Source: Lagenorhynchus albirostris (Eukaryota > Chordata > Mammalia > Artiodactyla > Delphinidae). From it: a stretch of 64,000 nucleotides of DNA. Below the pieces are notes generated by a model. The model was given only the letters and a program-made list of their open reading frames with translations. It searched no databases and was not told where the DNA came from. The stretch covers positions 116,159,922 to 116,223,921 of the forward strand of contig NC_083098.1 in NCBI RefSeq assembly GCF_949774975.1, written 5' to 3'. This document shows positions 10,814-21,479 of the stretch, piece after piece. The stretch's first letter is position 1, and each line of letters begins with the position of its first letter. The position numbers were made by a program, and so were the translations under genes.

Positions 10814-12859
10814 ATGAGGAGCTTCAAGATGGTGGAAGAGTAAGACATGGAGATCACCTTCCTCCACACAGACACATCAGAAATACATCTACATGTGGAA
10901 CAACTCCTACAGAACACCTACTGAATGCTGGCAGAAGACCTCAGACCTCCCAAAAGGCAAGAAACTCCCCGCGTACCTGGTTAGGGCAAAAGAAAAAAGA
11001 AAAAATAGAGACAAAAGAATAGGGACGGGACCTGCACCAGTGGGAGGGAGCTGTGAAGGAGGAAAGGTTTCCACACACTAGGAAGCCCCTTCGCGGGCAG
11101 AGACTGCGGGTGGTGGAGGGGGGAAGCTTCGGCGCTGCGGAGGAGAGCGCAGCAACAGGGGTGCAGAGGGCAAAGCGGAGAGATTCCCGCACAGAGGATT
11201 GGTGCCGACCAGCACTCAGCACCCCGAGAGGCTTGTCTGCTCACCAGCCGGGACGGATGGGGGCTGGGAGCTGAGGCTCCAGCTTCGGAGGTCAGATCCC
11301 AGGGAGAGGACTAGGGTTGGCTGCGTGAACACAGTCTGAAGGGGGCTAGTGCGCCACAGCTAGCGGGTAGGGCGTCTGGGAAAAAGTCTGGAGCTGCCGA
11401 AGAGGGAAGAGACTTTTCCTTGCCTCTTTGTTTCCTGGTGCACAAGGAGAGGGGATTGAGAGCACCACTTAAAGGAGGTCCACAGACAGGCGCGAGCTAT
11501 CAGCGTGGACCCCAGAGACGGGCATGAGATGCTAAGGCTGCTGCTTCAGCCACAAAGAAGCCTGTGTGCGAGCACAGGTCACTATCCACACCTCCCCTGC
11601 CAGGAGCCTGTGCAGCCCACCACTGCCAGGGTCCTTTGATCCAGGGACAACTTCCCCGGGAGAATACATGGTGCACCTAATGCTGGTGCAACATCACACC
11701 AGCCTCTGCCGCTGCAGGCTCACTCCGCATCCATACCCCTCCCTCCCCATGGCCTGAGTGAGCCAGAGCCCCCCAAAGCAGCTACTCCTTTAACCCCGTC
11801 CTATCTGAGCAAAGAACAGATGCCCTCAGGTGACCTACATGCAGAGGCAGGTCCAAATCCAAAGCTGAACCCCCTTTGGAGCTGTAAGAACAAAGAAGAG
11901 AAAGGGAAATTTCTCCCAGCAGCCTCAGGAGCAGCGGAATAAATCTCCACAATCAACCTGATGTACCCTGCATCTGTGGAATACCTGAATAGGCAACGCA
12001 TCAGCCCAAATTGAGGAGGTGGTCTTTGGGAGCAACGATATATATATATTTTTTCCCTTTTTCTCTTTTTGTGAGTGTGTATGTGTATGCTTCTGTGTGT
12101 GATTTTGTCTGTATAGATTTGCTTTTACCATTTGTCCTAGGGTTCTGTCTGTCCATTTTTTGTTTTTGTTGTTATTTTAGTATAGTTTTCAGCACTCGTT
12201 ATCATTGGCAGATTTGTTTTTTGGTTTGGTTGCTCTCTTCTTTACAGTTTTTTTATTACTCTCTTTTAAATTTTTTTTAATAATTATTTTTTATTTTAAT
12301 AACTTTTATTTTATTTTACTTTATCTTCTTTTTTCTTTCTTTTTTTTCTCCTTTTTATTCTGAGCCATGGGGATGACAGGCTCTTCATGCTCCTGGGCAT
12401 CAGGGCTGTGCCTCTGAGGTGGGAGATCCAGGTTCAGGACACTGGTCCACAAGAGACCTCCCAGCTCCATGAAACATCCAACGGCGAAAATCTCCCAGAG
12501 ATCTCCATCTCAATGTCAAGATCCAGCTCCACTCAACGACCAGCAAGCTACTGTGCTGGACACCCTATGCCAAACAACTAGGAAGACAGGAACGCAACCC
12601 CATCCATGAGCAGAGAGGCTGCCTAAAATCATAATAAGGCCACAGACACCCCAAAACATACCAACAGAGGTGGACCTGCCCACCAGTAAGGCAAGATCCA
12701 GCCTCATCCACCAGGACACAGGCACTGGTCCCCTCCACTAGGAAGCCTACACAACCCACTGAACCAACTTTAGCCACTGGGGACAGACACCAAAAACAAT
12801 GGGAACTACAAACCTGCAGGCTGCGAAAAGGAGAACCCAAACACAGTAAGTTAAGCAAA
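10814..12859 (+). promoter_or_regulatory. L1 5'UTR with internal promoter region
   Basis: About 2 kb precede ORF1. The first part (about 11050-11500) is GC-rich with scattered CpGs. The later part (about 12040-12360) is T-rich. L1 5'UTRs carry an internal polymerase II promoter, and this is the expected place for it. Whether any activity remains cannot be told from sequence. Short frames on both strands here show no conserved protein. Confidence 0.6.
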
Positions 12860-13744
12860 ATGAGAAGACAGAGAAACACACAGCAGATGAAGGAGGAAGG
12901 AAAAAACCCAGCAGACCTAACAAATGAAGAGGAAATAGGCAGTCTACCTGAAAAAGAATTCAGAATAATGACAGTAAAGATGATCCAAAATCTTGGAAAT
13001 AGAATGGAGAAAATACAAGAAACATTTAAAAAGGACCTAGAAGAACTAAAGAGCAAACAAATAGCAATGAACAACAAAATAAATGAAATTAAAAATTCTG
13101 TAGAAGGGATCAATAGCAGAATAACTGAGGCAGAAGAACGGATAAGTGACCTGGAAGATAAAATAGTGGAAATAACTACTGCAGAGAGGAATAAACAAAA
13201 AAGAATGAAAAGAATTGAGGACAGTCTCAGAGACCTCTGGGACATTAAACACACCAACAATCGAATTATAGGGGTCCCAGAAGAAGAGAAAAAGAAAGGG
13301 ACTGAGAAAATATTTGAAGAGATTATAGTTGAAAACTTCCCTAATATGGGAAAGGAAATAGTTAATCAAGTCCAAGAAGCACAGAGAGTCCCATACAGGA
13401 TAAATCCAAGGAGAAACACACCAAGACACATACTAATCAAACTATCAAAAACTAAATACGAAGAAAAAATATGAAAAGCAGAAAGGGAAAAACAACAAAT
13501 AACACACAAGGGAATCCCCATAAGGTTACCAGCTGATCTTTCAGCAGAAACTCTGCCAGCCAGAAGGGAGTGGCAGGACATTTAAAGTGATGAAGGATAA
13601 AAACCTACAACCAAGATTACTCTACCCAGCAAGGACCTCATTCAGATATGATGGAGAAATTAAAACCTTTATGGACAAGCAAAAGCTAAGAGAATTCAGC
13701 ACCACCAAACCAGCTTTACAACAAATGCTAAAGGAACTTCTCTA
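12860..13744 (+). pseudogene. L1 ORF1 (RNA-binding chaperone), broken
   Basis: ORF1p binds L1 RNA as a coiled-coil trimer with an RRM and C-terminal domain. The frame opens at ATG 12860 and runs 204 codons. It shows a long charged heptad-like coiled coil (residues about 45-135, e.g. NRMEKIQETFKKDLEELKSK) followed by the RRM-region text 'RIIGVPEEE'. A stop at 13472-13474 ends this frame. The remaining C-terminal domain is readable in another frame from about 13475, and a further shift seems to lie near 13580. The expected end is the TAG at 13742-13744. Intact mammalian ORF1 is a little over 300 codons, so the length is near normal but the frame is not. Confidence 0.85.
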
Positions 13745-13803
13745 GGCAAGAAACACAAGAGAAGGAAAAGACCTACAATAACAAACCCAAAACAATTAAG
13801 AAA

Positions 13804-16800
13804 ATGGTAACAGGAACATACATATCGATAATTACCTTAAATGTAAATGGATTAAATGCTCCAACCAAAAGACGTAGACTGGCTGAATGGATACAAAAAC
13901 AAGACCCGTATATATTATGTCTACAAGAGACTCACTTCAGACCTAGGGACACATACAGACTGAAAGTGAGGGGATGAAAAAAGATATTCCATGCAAATAG
14001 AAATCAAAAGAAAGCTGGAGTAGCAGTGCTCACATCAGACAAAATAGACTTTAAAACAAAGACTATTAGAAGAGACAAAGAAGGAAACTACATAATGATC
14101 AAGGGATCAATCCAAGAAGAAGATATAACAATTGTAAATATTTATGCACCCAACATAGGAGCACCTCAATATGTAAGGCAAATGTTAACAGCCATAATAG
14201 GGAAATGGACAGTAACGCAATCATAGTAGGGGACTTTAACACCTCACTTTCACCAATGGACAGATCATCCAAAATGAAAATAAATAAGGAAACACAGGCT
14301 TTAAATGACACATTAAACAAGATAGACTTAATTAATCTTTATGGGACATTCCATCCAAAAACAACAGAATAAACATTCTTCTCAAATGCTCATGGAACAT
14401 TCTCCAGGATAAATCATATCTTGGGTCACAAATCAAACCTTGGTAAATTTAAGAAAATTGAAATTGTATCAAGGATCTATTCCCACCACAACACTATGAG
14501 ACTAGATATCAATTACAGGAAAAAATCTGTAAAAAATACAAACACATGGAGGCTAAACAATACTCTACTTAATAACCAAGAGATCACTGAAGAAATCCAA
14601 AACTGCCTAGAAACAAATGACAATGAAAACACGATGACCCAAAACCTATGGGATGCAGCAAAAGCAGTTCTATGAGGGAAGTTTATAGCAATACAATCCT
14701 ACCTCAAGAAACAAGAAACATCTCAGATAAACAACCTAACCTTACACCCAAAGCCATTCGAGGAAGAACAAAAAAACTCTAAAGTTAGCAGAAGGAAAGA
14801 AATCATGAAGATCAGATCAGAAATAAACGAAAAAGAAATGAAGGAAATGATAGCAAAGATCAATAAAACTAAATGCTGGTTCTTTGAGAAGGTAAACAAA
14901 ACTGATAAACCATTAGCCAGACTCGTCAAGAAAAAAAGGGAGAAGACTCAAATCAATAGAATTAGAAATGAAAAAGGAGAAGTAACAAGTGACCCTGCAG
15001 AAATACAAAGGATCATGAGAGATTACTACAAGCAATATATGCCAATAAAATGGACAACCTAGAAGAAATAGACAAATTCTTAGAAATGCACAACCAACAG
15101 AGACTGAACCAGGAAGAAACAGAAAATATGAACAGGCCAATCAGAAGCACTGAAATTGAAACTGTGATTAAAACTCTTCCAACAAATAAAAGTCCAGGAC
15201 CAGATGGCTTCACAGCTGAATTCTATCAAACATTTAGAGAAGAGCTAACACCTATTCTCAAACTCTTCCAAAATGTAGCAGAGGGAGGAACATTCCCAAA
15301 CTCATTCTACAAGGGCACCATCACCCTGATACCAAGGCCAGGCAAAGATGTCACAAAGAAAGAACACTACAGGCCAATGTCACTGATGAACATAGATGCA
15401 AAAATCCTCCACAAAATACTAGCAAACAGAATCCAACAGCACATTAAAAGTATCGTACACCATGATCAAGTGGGGTTTACCCCAGGAATGCAAGGATTAT
15501 TCAATATACACAAATCAATCAATGTGATAAACCATATTAACAAACTAAAGGAGAAAAACCATATGATCGTATCAATAGATGCAGAGAAAGCTTTCGACAA
15601 AATTCAATACCCATTTATGATAAAAACCCTGCAGAAAGTAGGCATAGAGGGAACTTTCCTCAACATAATAAAGGCCATATATGACAAACCCACAGTCAAC
15701 ATCATTCTCAATGGTGAAAAATGGAAACCATTTCCACTAAGATCAGGAACAAGACAAGGTTGCCCACTCTCACAACTCTTATTCAACATAGTTTTGGAAG
15801 TTTTAGCCACTGCAATCAGAGTAGAAAAAGAAATAAAAGGAATCCAAATCAGAAAAGAAGTAAAAGTGTCACTGTTTGCAGATAACATGATACTATACAT
15901 AAAGAATCCTAAAGATGCTACCAGAAAACTACTAGAGCTAATCCATGAATTTGGTAGAGCAGGATACAAAATTAATGCACAGAAATCTCTTGCATTCCTA
16001 TACACTAATGATGAAAAATCTGAAGAGAAATTAAGAAAACACTCCCATTTACCACTGCAACAAAAAGAATAAAATATCTAGGAATAAGCCTACCTAAGGA
16101 GACAAGAGACCTATATGCAGAAAACTATAAGACACTGATGAAGGAAAGTAAAGACAGTAAAAACAAATGGAGATATATACCATGTTCTTGGATTGGAAGA
16201 ATCAACATTGTGAAAATGACTACACTACCCAAAGCAATATTTGCAAATGAAGCAACTGACAAAGAATTAATCTCCAAAATTTACAAGCAGCTCATGCAGC
16301 TCAGTATCAAAAAAGCAAACAACCCAATCCAAAAATGGGCAGACGACCTAATTAGACATTTCCCCAAAGAAGATATACAGATTGCCAACAAACACATGAA
16401 AGAATGCTCAACATCATTAATCATTAGAGAAATGCAAATCAAAACTACAATGAGATATCATCTCACACAGGTCAGGAATGGCCATCATCAAAAAATCTAC
16501 AAACAATAAATGCAGGAGAAGATGTGGTGAAAGGGAACCCTCTTGCACTGTTGGTGGGAATGCAAATTGATACAGGCACTATGGAGAACAATATGGAGGT
16601 TCCTTAAAAAACTAAAAATAGAACTACCATACGATCCAGCAATCCCACTACTGGGCATATACCCTAAGAAAACCATAATTCAAAGAGTCATGTACCAAAA
16701 TTTTCATTGCAGCTGTATTTACAATAGCCAGTACATGGAGGCAACCTAAGTGTCCTTCAACGATGAATGGATAAAGAAGATATGGCACATATACACAATG

Positions 16801-16944
16801 GAATATTACTCAGCCATAAAAAGAAACAAAATTGAGTTATTTGTAGTGAGGTGGATGGACCTAGAGTCTGTCATACAGAGTGAAGTAAGTCAGAAAGAGC
16901 AAAACAAGATGGTCAAGACGGAAATAAAGACACAAACCTACTAG
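13804..16944 (+). pseudogene. L1 ORF2 (endonuclease / reverse transcriptase), broken
   Basis: ORF2p nicks target DNA and reverse-transcribes L1 RNA. The frame starts at ATG 13804 with the APE-type endonuclease (ITLNVNGLNAPTKRRRL, then QETHF with the catalytic Glu). A TGA at 13975-13977 stops it. A frameshift near 14200 precedes the 'GDFN' segment. The RT domain is in a 340-codon frame (15050-16072) with SPGPDGFTAEFYQ, SIDAEKAFDKIQ and GTRQGCPLS. The metal-binding motif reads FADN instead of FADD (codon 15884-15886 is AAC). Around 16237-16241 upstream text joins much later ORF2 sequence, so roughly 0.7 kb is missing. C-terminal pieces continue in several frames to the stop at 16942-16944. No active enzyme can be made. 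Confidence 0.9.
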
Positions 16945-17250
16945 AGAATGGACTAGTAGGGAAGGGGGAAGGGTAAGCTGGGACAAAGTGAGAGAGTGGC
17001 ATGGACATATATACACTACCAAACATAAAACAGATAGCAAGTGGGAAGCAGCCGCATAGCACAGGGAGATAATCTCGGTGCTTTGTGACCACCTAGATGG
17101 GTGGGATAAGGAGGGTGGGAGGGAGGGAGATGCAAGAGGGAAGAGATATGGGGACATATGTATATGTATAACTGATTCACTTTGTTATAAAGCAGAAACT
17201 AACATACCATTGTAGAGCAATTATACTCTAATAAAGATGTTAAAAAAAAC
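16945..17250 (+). repeat. L1 3'UTR and tail
   Basis: The non-coding tail includes a G-rich segment near 17101-17135 and ends in 'actctaataaagatgttaaa', with only a short A-rich stretch before the target-site duplication. It belongs to the L1 above. Confidence 0.8.
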
Positions 17251-17344
17251 AAAAAGATACATGCACCCCAATATTCATAGCAGTACAACAGCCAAGGTAT
17301 GGAAGCAACCCAGGTGTCCTTCAACAGATAATTGGATAAAGAAG

Positions 17345-17415
17345 ATGTGATATATATTTATAATATATATAAAAGAATATTATATATTATAATATATATA
17401 ATATATATATAAAGG
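17345..17415. repeat. AT-rich simple repeat inside old L1
   Basis: Imperfect TATA/ATAT units with self-complementary stretches such as 'ttatatattataatatata'. They sit inside the older L1 3' fragment and separate its two coding-end phrases. Confidence 0.85.
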
Positions 17416-17704
17416 AATATTACTCAGCCATAAAATAGAATGAAATTCTGCCATTTGTAGCAATGTGGATGGTCCTAGAGAATATTATGCTTAGTGAAAT
17501 AAGTCAGACAGAGAAAGATAAATACTGTATCATATCACTTATATGAGTAATCTAAAAAATAATACAAATGAATGTATATAGCAAAACAGAAACAGATACA
17601 TAAAACAAACTAGGTGTTATCAGAGGGGAGAGGGAAGGAGAGAGGGGCAAGTTAGGAGTATTGGATTAAGAAATACAAACTACCATGTGCAAAATAGGTA
17701 AGCA

Positions 17705-17969
17705 GGAACCTCCCTCTTGGTCCAGTGGTTAAGACTCCACGCTCCCAATGCAGGGGGCCCACGTTCAATCCCTGGTCAGGGAACTAGATACCACATGCCA
17801 CCACTAAAGAGCCCACATGCCACAACTAAAGAAAAAGCTCCTGTATGCCACAACTAAAGATCCTCTGTGCCGCAACGATGATCCCACACTTGGCAATGAA
17901 GATCTTACGTCCTGCAACTAAGAGCAGTGCAGCCAAATAAATAATAAAATTAATTAATTAATATTTTAA
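17705..17969 (+). mobile_element. CHRS-like tRNA-derived SINE
   Basis: The head 'ggtccagtggttaagactcc' and 'ggttcaatccctggtcaggg'-like B-box text ('gttcaatccctggtcaggga') identify a tRNA-derived SINE of the cetartiodactyl type. Target-site duplications are 'aaaataggtaagca' (17691-17704) and 'aaaatagataagca' (17970-17983). The body repeats 'gccacaactaaag' several times, and the tail is (AATTA)n-like rather than pure A. It is older than the CHR-2 copies. Confidence 0.85.
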
Positions 17970-18134
17970 AAAATAGATAAGCAACAAGGTTGTATTGTAT
18001 AGCACAGGGAATTATAGCCATTATCCTGTAATAACTTTTAATGGAATATAATCTATAAAAATACTGAATCACTATGCTGTACCTCTGAAACTAATATTAT
18101 AAATCAATTATACTTCAATTAAAAAAAGAAATTC

Positions 18135-18900
18135 TGTAAATATTTGATGGATGATCACACAACATACTAGAAGAAAAGTCAGGGTACAAAAAACTGAACT
18201 CATCACCACCCAGCTAGGTTACCTGTACAACTTAAGGAGCAAGAGATTTGGATCAATGGCTTAACAGAGCAGGAGTCTCTGGGACCAACTCTGTATGTGG
18301 AGGGGATGGCAGCAACATCAAATGCTCCAGTAGCTGCCTGAAGACTTCCTAGGTCTTTTAATGTGGACCATGAAACAGTAAGCTGGAGCCAGCTTATATT
18401 GGCTTGCCCTGAGAACCAGTTGTGCACATCTCTCCAAATTCCAGTGATGTCAAGTTGGTAGCCTTGAAATCTGCCTTGGTGGGAATATTTACACCAGGGA
18501 AAATAGCAAATGCTACAAATCACATATCACTACTTCCCCCACGCTCATTTTTGGAGAGTTGATTGTTAAACATTTATCGTCACACCTCTGGCACCATTAA
18601 GTTCCAAATCTGCCTCATAAGGCAATGCATAGTCTTAAGAAGGTTTTCTAATTTCTTCACAACCAGGAATATATATATATGTATTTTTTTGTAGTAGAAT
18701 GAATTTTAATATTATTCACTGAAAGGTAAATACATTTTTAAAAGCATGAATTATTATTACTTACTGAGGGATTGTATTTTGTATATTGAGGTTTCTATAT
18801 GCATTTTATAGAAAATTTTAAACATATCAAAAATAAAGAAAATAGCATAAGAATCTACCACCTAGCTTCAATAATTATAACCAGTATTGTTTCATTTATA
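18135..18900. other. L2 tail plus unassigned sequence
   Basis: The first bases ('aaatatttgatggatga') look like the displaced 3' tail of the L2 at 10360-10801. From about 18185 to 18540 there is a moderately GC-rich block, open for 106 codons on the minus strand. It has no domain I recognise and may be an unassigned old repeat. The rest is AT-rich and without features. Confidence 0.4.
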
Positions 18901-18937
18901 CTCACTCACTACCACGCCCCTTCTCAATGAATAATTT

Positions 18938-19145
18938 TTTTTTCTTTTTTTTTGCAGTACGTGGGCCTCTCACTGTTGTAGCCCCTCCCGTTGCGGAGCA
19001 CAGGCTCCAGACGTGCAGGCTCAGCGGCCATGGCTCACAGGCCCAGCCGCTCTGTGGCATGTGGGATCTTCCCGGACCGGGGCACGAACCCATGTCCCCT
19101 GCATCGGCAGGCGGACTCTCAACCACTGCACCACCAGGGAAGCCC
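18938..19145 (-). mobile_element. CHR-2-type tRNA-derived SINE
   Basis: The reverse-complement SINE starts at its T-rich tail and ends 'accaccagggaagcccc'. It is bounded by identical 15-bp target-site duplications 'ctcaatgaataattt' at 18923-18937 and 19146-19160. Perfect duplications and a short clean tail indicate a fairly recent insertion. Confidence 0.93.
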
Positions 19146-19160
19146 CTCAATGAATAATTT

Positions 19161-19762
19161 TGAAGCAAATACGATATCACAGTTCGGTATGTATTTCTGA
19201 AAGATAAGTGCTCTTTTTCAGCATAACTAAAATATAATTATTATGACTAATATAATTCCTTCACGTGATCAAATATCTTGCCAGCTTTCACATTTTCCTG
19301 ATTGTCTTCCAATTATTTGTACTATTTGTTTAAATCATCATTCAAATACAGTATATGAATTGACTGACATATTTTAAGATTTGTTAATCTAGAGTTTTCC
19401 TCCCTCCAATTCTTTTTTTTCCTTGCCATTTATTTATTAAGAAAAACTAACCAGATTGTCTTGTAGAGTTTCACACACTCTCGTTTTGCTGATCCAGTGT
19501 CATTTATCATGTTCTTCTATTCCTCATATTGCTTATGAATTGGTAGTTAGAGTCAGAGGCTTAATCACATTCAAGTTTGACTTTTTTCTGTTTTGGAGAG
19601 GGAAGAGGGTGGGGCTTCACTGCTGACACTGTGTACTTCCACCAGGAGATACACAATGTCTGGTTCTCTCTCTTTTGTGTATGTGCGATTTTATCAGTCA
19701 TTGATGATTATCGCTGAGATTCATTAACTTGGGGGATTCACAAAATGGTAATATTCTATTTC
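19161..19762. other. No gene recognised
   Basis: AT-rich spacer between two reverse-strand SINEs. Only small frames without motifs are present. It may be decayed L1, but I cannot assign it. Confidence 0.4.
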
Positions 19763-19773
19763 TATCACTTCTT

Positions 19774-20125
19774 TTTTTAATTATTTTAAAATTTATTTAT
19801 TTTTGGCTTCATTGGGTCTTCACTGCTGCACGTGAGCTTTCTCCAGTTGCAGCGAGTGGGGGTTACTCTTCATTGCGATGCACAGGCTTCTCATTACAGT
19901 GGCTTCTCTTGTTGCAGAGTGTGGGCTCTAAGCACACAGGATTCAGTACTTGTGGCACACGGGCTCAGTAGTTGTAACTCGTGGGCTCTAGAGCACAGGC
20001 TCAGTAGATGTGGCGCACGGGCTTAGTTACTCCATGGCATGTGGGTTCTTCCCAGACCAGGGCTCGAATCTATGTCCCCTGCATTGGCAGGCAGATTCTT
20101 AACCACTGTGCCACCAGGGAAGCCC
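19774..20125 (-). mobile_element. CHRL/CHR-1-type long tRNA-derived SINE
   Basis: The reverse-strand element of about 350 bp opens with 'attttggcttcattggg'-like tail sequence and closes with 'gtgccaccagggaagccc'. Imperfect target-site duplications are 'tatcacttctt' (19763-19773) and 'tatcatttctt' (20126-20136). It is longer and more diverged than CHR-2, with several repeated 'gtggcacacgggctcagtag'-like units. Confidence 0.9.
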
Positions 20126-20136
20126 TATCATTTCTT

Positions 20137-20467
20137 CTTTATTTATTAACTGGAATAGACTTATAAAGAGAAACCTTCCTTTAAAAATTATTTGGTCATC
20201 CAACTATTTGTACCCAAGTCAAATACTTGCAACGACATATAGTCAAAGAAGTCCAAGTTCCATCCACATCCCTCTATCCCTTTCATTTTTACCCTGAGGC
20301 ATAGATCATATAGAAAAGAAAAAGTATAATAATTATTTTCTTTCATTCACCAGTTTATAGCATTAAATACCTATATCAATAAAAGTTATAAATTAAAACA
20401 AATGAATTAAACACTCAATTCAAAAAGCTAGAAGAATAACAAGAAAATAAATCAAAAGAAGCATAAA
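20137..20467. other. No gene recognised
   Basis: AT-rich spacer leading to the target-site duplication of the next L1. No feature was seen. Confidence 0.4.
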
Positions 20468-21331
20468 ACAAATCAAAGCTACCTCACACTGCTCAGAATG
20501 GCTATCATTAAAGAGTCTACAAATAACAAATGCTGGAGCGGGTGTGGAGAAAAGGGAACCCTCCTACACTGTTGGTGGGAATGTAAGTTGGTGCAAACAC
20601 TATGGAGAACAGTATGGAGGTTCCTCAAGAAACTAAAAATAGAGTTGCCATATGATCCAGAAATTTCACTCCTGTGCATATATCTAGAAAAGAAAACTGT
20701 AATTCGAAGAGATACATGCACTCCTATGTTCACAGCAGTACTATTTACAATAGCCAAGACATGGAAACAACCAAGATGTCCGTCACCAAGTGAATGGATA
20801 AAGAAGATGTGGTTATTATATAAACAATGGGATATTAGTTATAAAAAATAATGAAATAATGCCATTTGCAGCAACATGATTGGACCCAGAGATTATCACA
20901 GCAAGTGAAGTCAGAAAGAGAAAGACAAATATCATATGATATCACTTATATGTGGAATCTAAAATATGACACAAATGAACTTATCTATGAAACAGAAACA
21001 GACTCACAGACATAGAGAAGAGACTTGTGGTTGCCAAGGGGTGGGGCCGGGTAGGGATGGATTGGGAGTTTGGAACTAGCAGATGCAATCTATTATATAA
21101 AGAATGGATAAACAACAAGGTCCTATTGTATAGCACAGGGAACTATATTCAATATCCTGGTAACAAACTATAATGGAAAAGAAAATGAAAAAGAATATAT
21201 ATATCTATACATATATACATATATATATATACACATCTATATAAAACTGAATCTCTTTGCTGTACAACAGAAACTAACACAACATTGTAAATCAACCATA
21301 ATTCAATTTTAAAAAGAACTAAAAAAAAAAG
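20468..21331 (+). mobile_element. 5'-truncated L1 LINE
   Basis: Only the end of ORF2 and the 3'UTR are present. A frame at 20498-20851 carries the ORF2 C-terminal pattern HCWWECKLVQTLWRTVWRFL, the Cys/His-rich region, and ends early. The tail is A-rich after 'aaatcaaccataattc'. Likely target-site duplications are 'agaagcataaa' (about 20457-20467) and 'gaaagcataaa' (about 21335-21345). An AT/ATAC array has grown inside it at 21198-21242. It is dead because of truncation. Confidence 0.88.
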
Positions 21332-21479
21332 AAAGAAAGCATAAAGGATTAATATAGATAAAAATAGAAATTAATGACATGAATACTCAAAATAATGAGT
21401 TACTTTCCTAATAGCCTCCAAAAGCATTTAAGGGTTTTTTATAAAGTATTGTTATGAATTCACAGATCTAAACAGATAT

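Larger units (their letters stand above)
10814..17250 (+). mobile_element. Near full-length L1 LINE, disabled
   Basis: A 6.4-kb L1 lies between perfect 12-bp target-site duplications 'aaaaagatacat' at 10802-10813 and 17251-17262. Its start 'gaggagcttcaagatggtgg' is the usual 5' end of cetartiodactyl L1s, so 5' truncation is minimal or absent. It has a 5'UTR of about 2 kb, ORF1, ORF2 and a 3'UTR ending 'ctaataaagatgttaaa'. It cannot be active. ORF1 and ORF2 both contain stops and frameshifts, ORF2 has an internal deletion near 16240, and the RT catalytic pair is altered. It sits inside an older L1 3' fragment. Confidence 0.93.
17263..18128 (+). mobile_element. Older L1 LINE 3' fragment, host of nested insertions
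   Basis: The sequence 'gcaccccaatattcatagca' through 'ctatgctgtacctctgaaac' is a 5'-truncated L1 end. It begins just upstream of the young L1 (about 10801) and resumes here after the duplicated 'aaaaagatacat'. A SINE interrupts it at 17705-17969 and an AT-rich array has expanded at 17347-17412. Its tail 'caattaaaaaaag' is followed by L2-like text. Confidence 0.8.

Noticed and set aside
12565..13260. 231-codon minus-strand open frame, the second longest in the window
   Set aside because: It is antisense to L1 ORF1 and its upstream UTR. A-rich L1 sense strands routinely give long Leu/Ser/Phe-rich antisense frames.
15604..16005. 133-codon minus-strand frame
   Set aside because: It is the antisense shadow of L1 reverse transcriptase.
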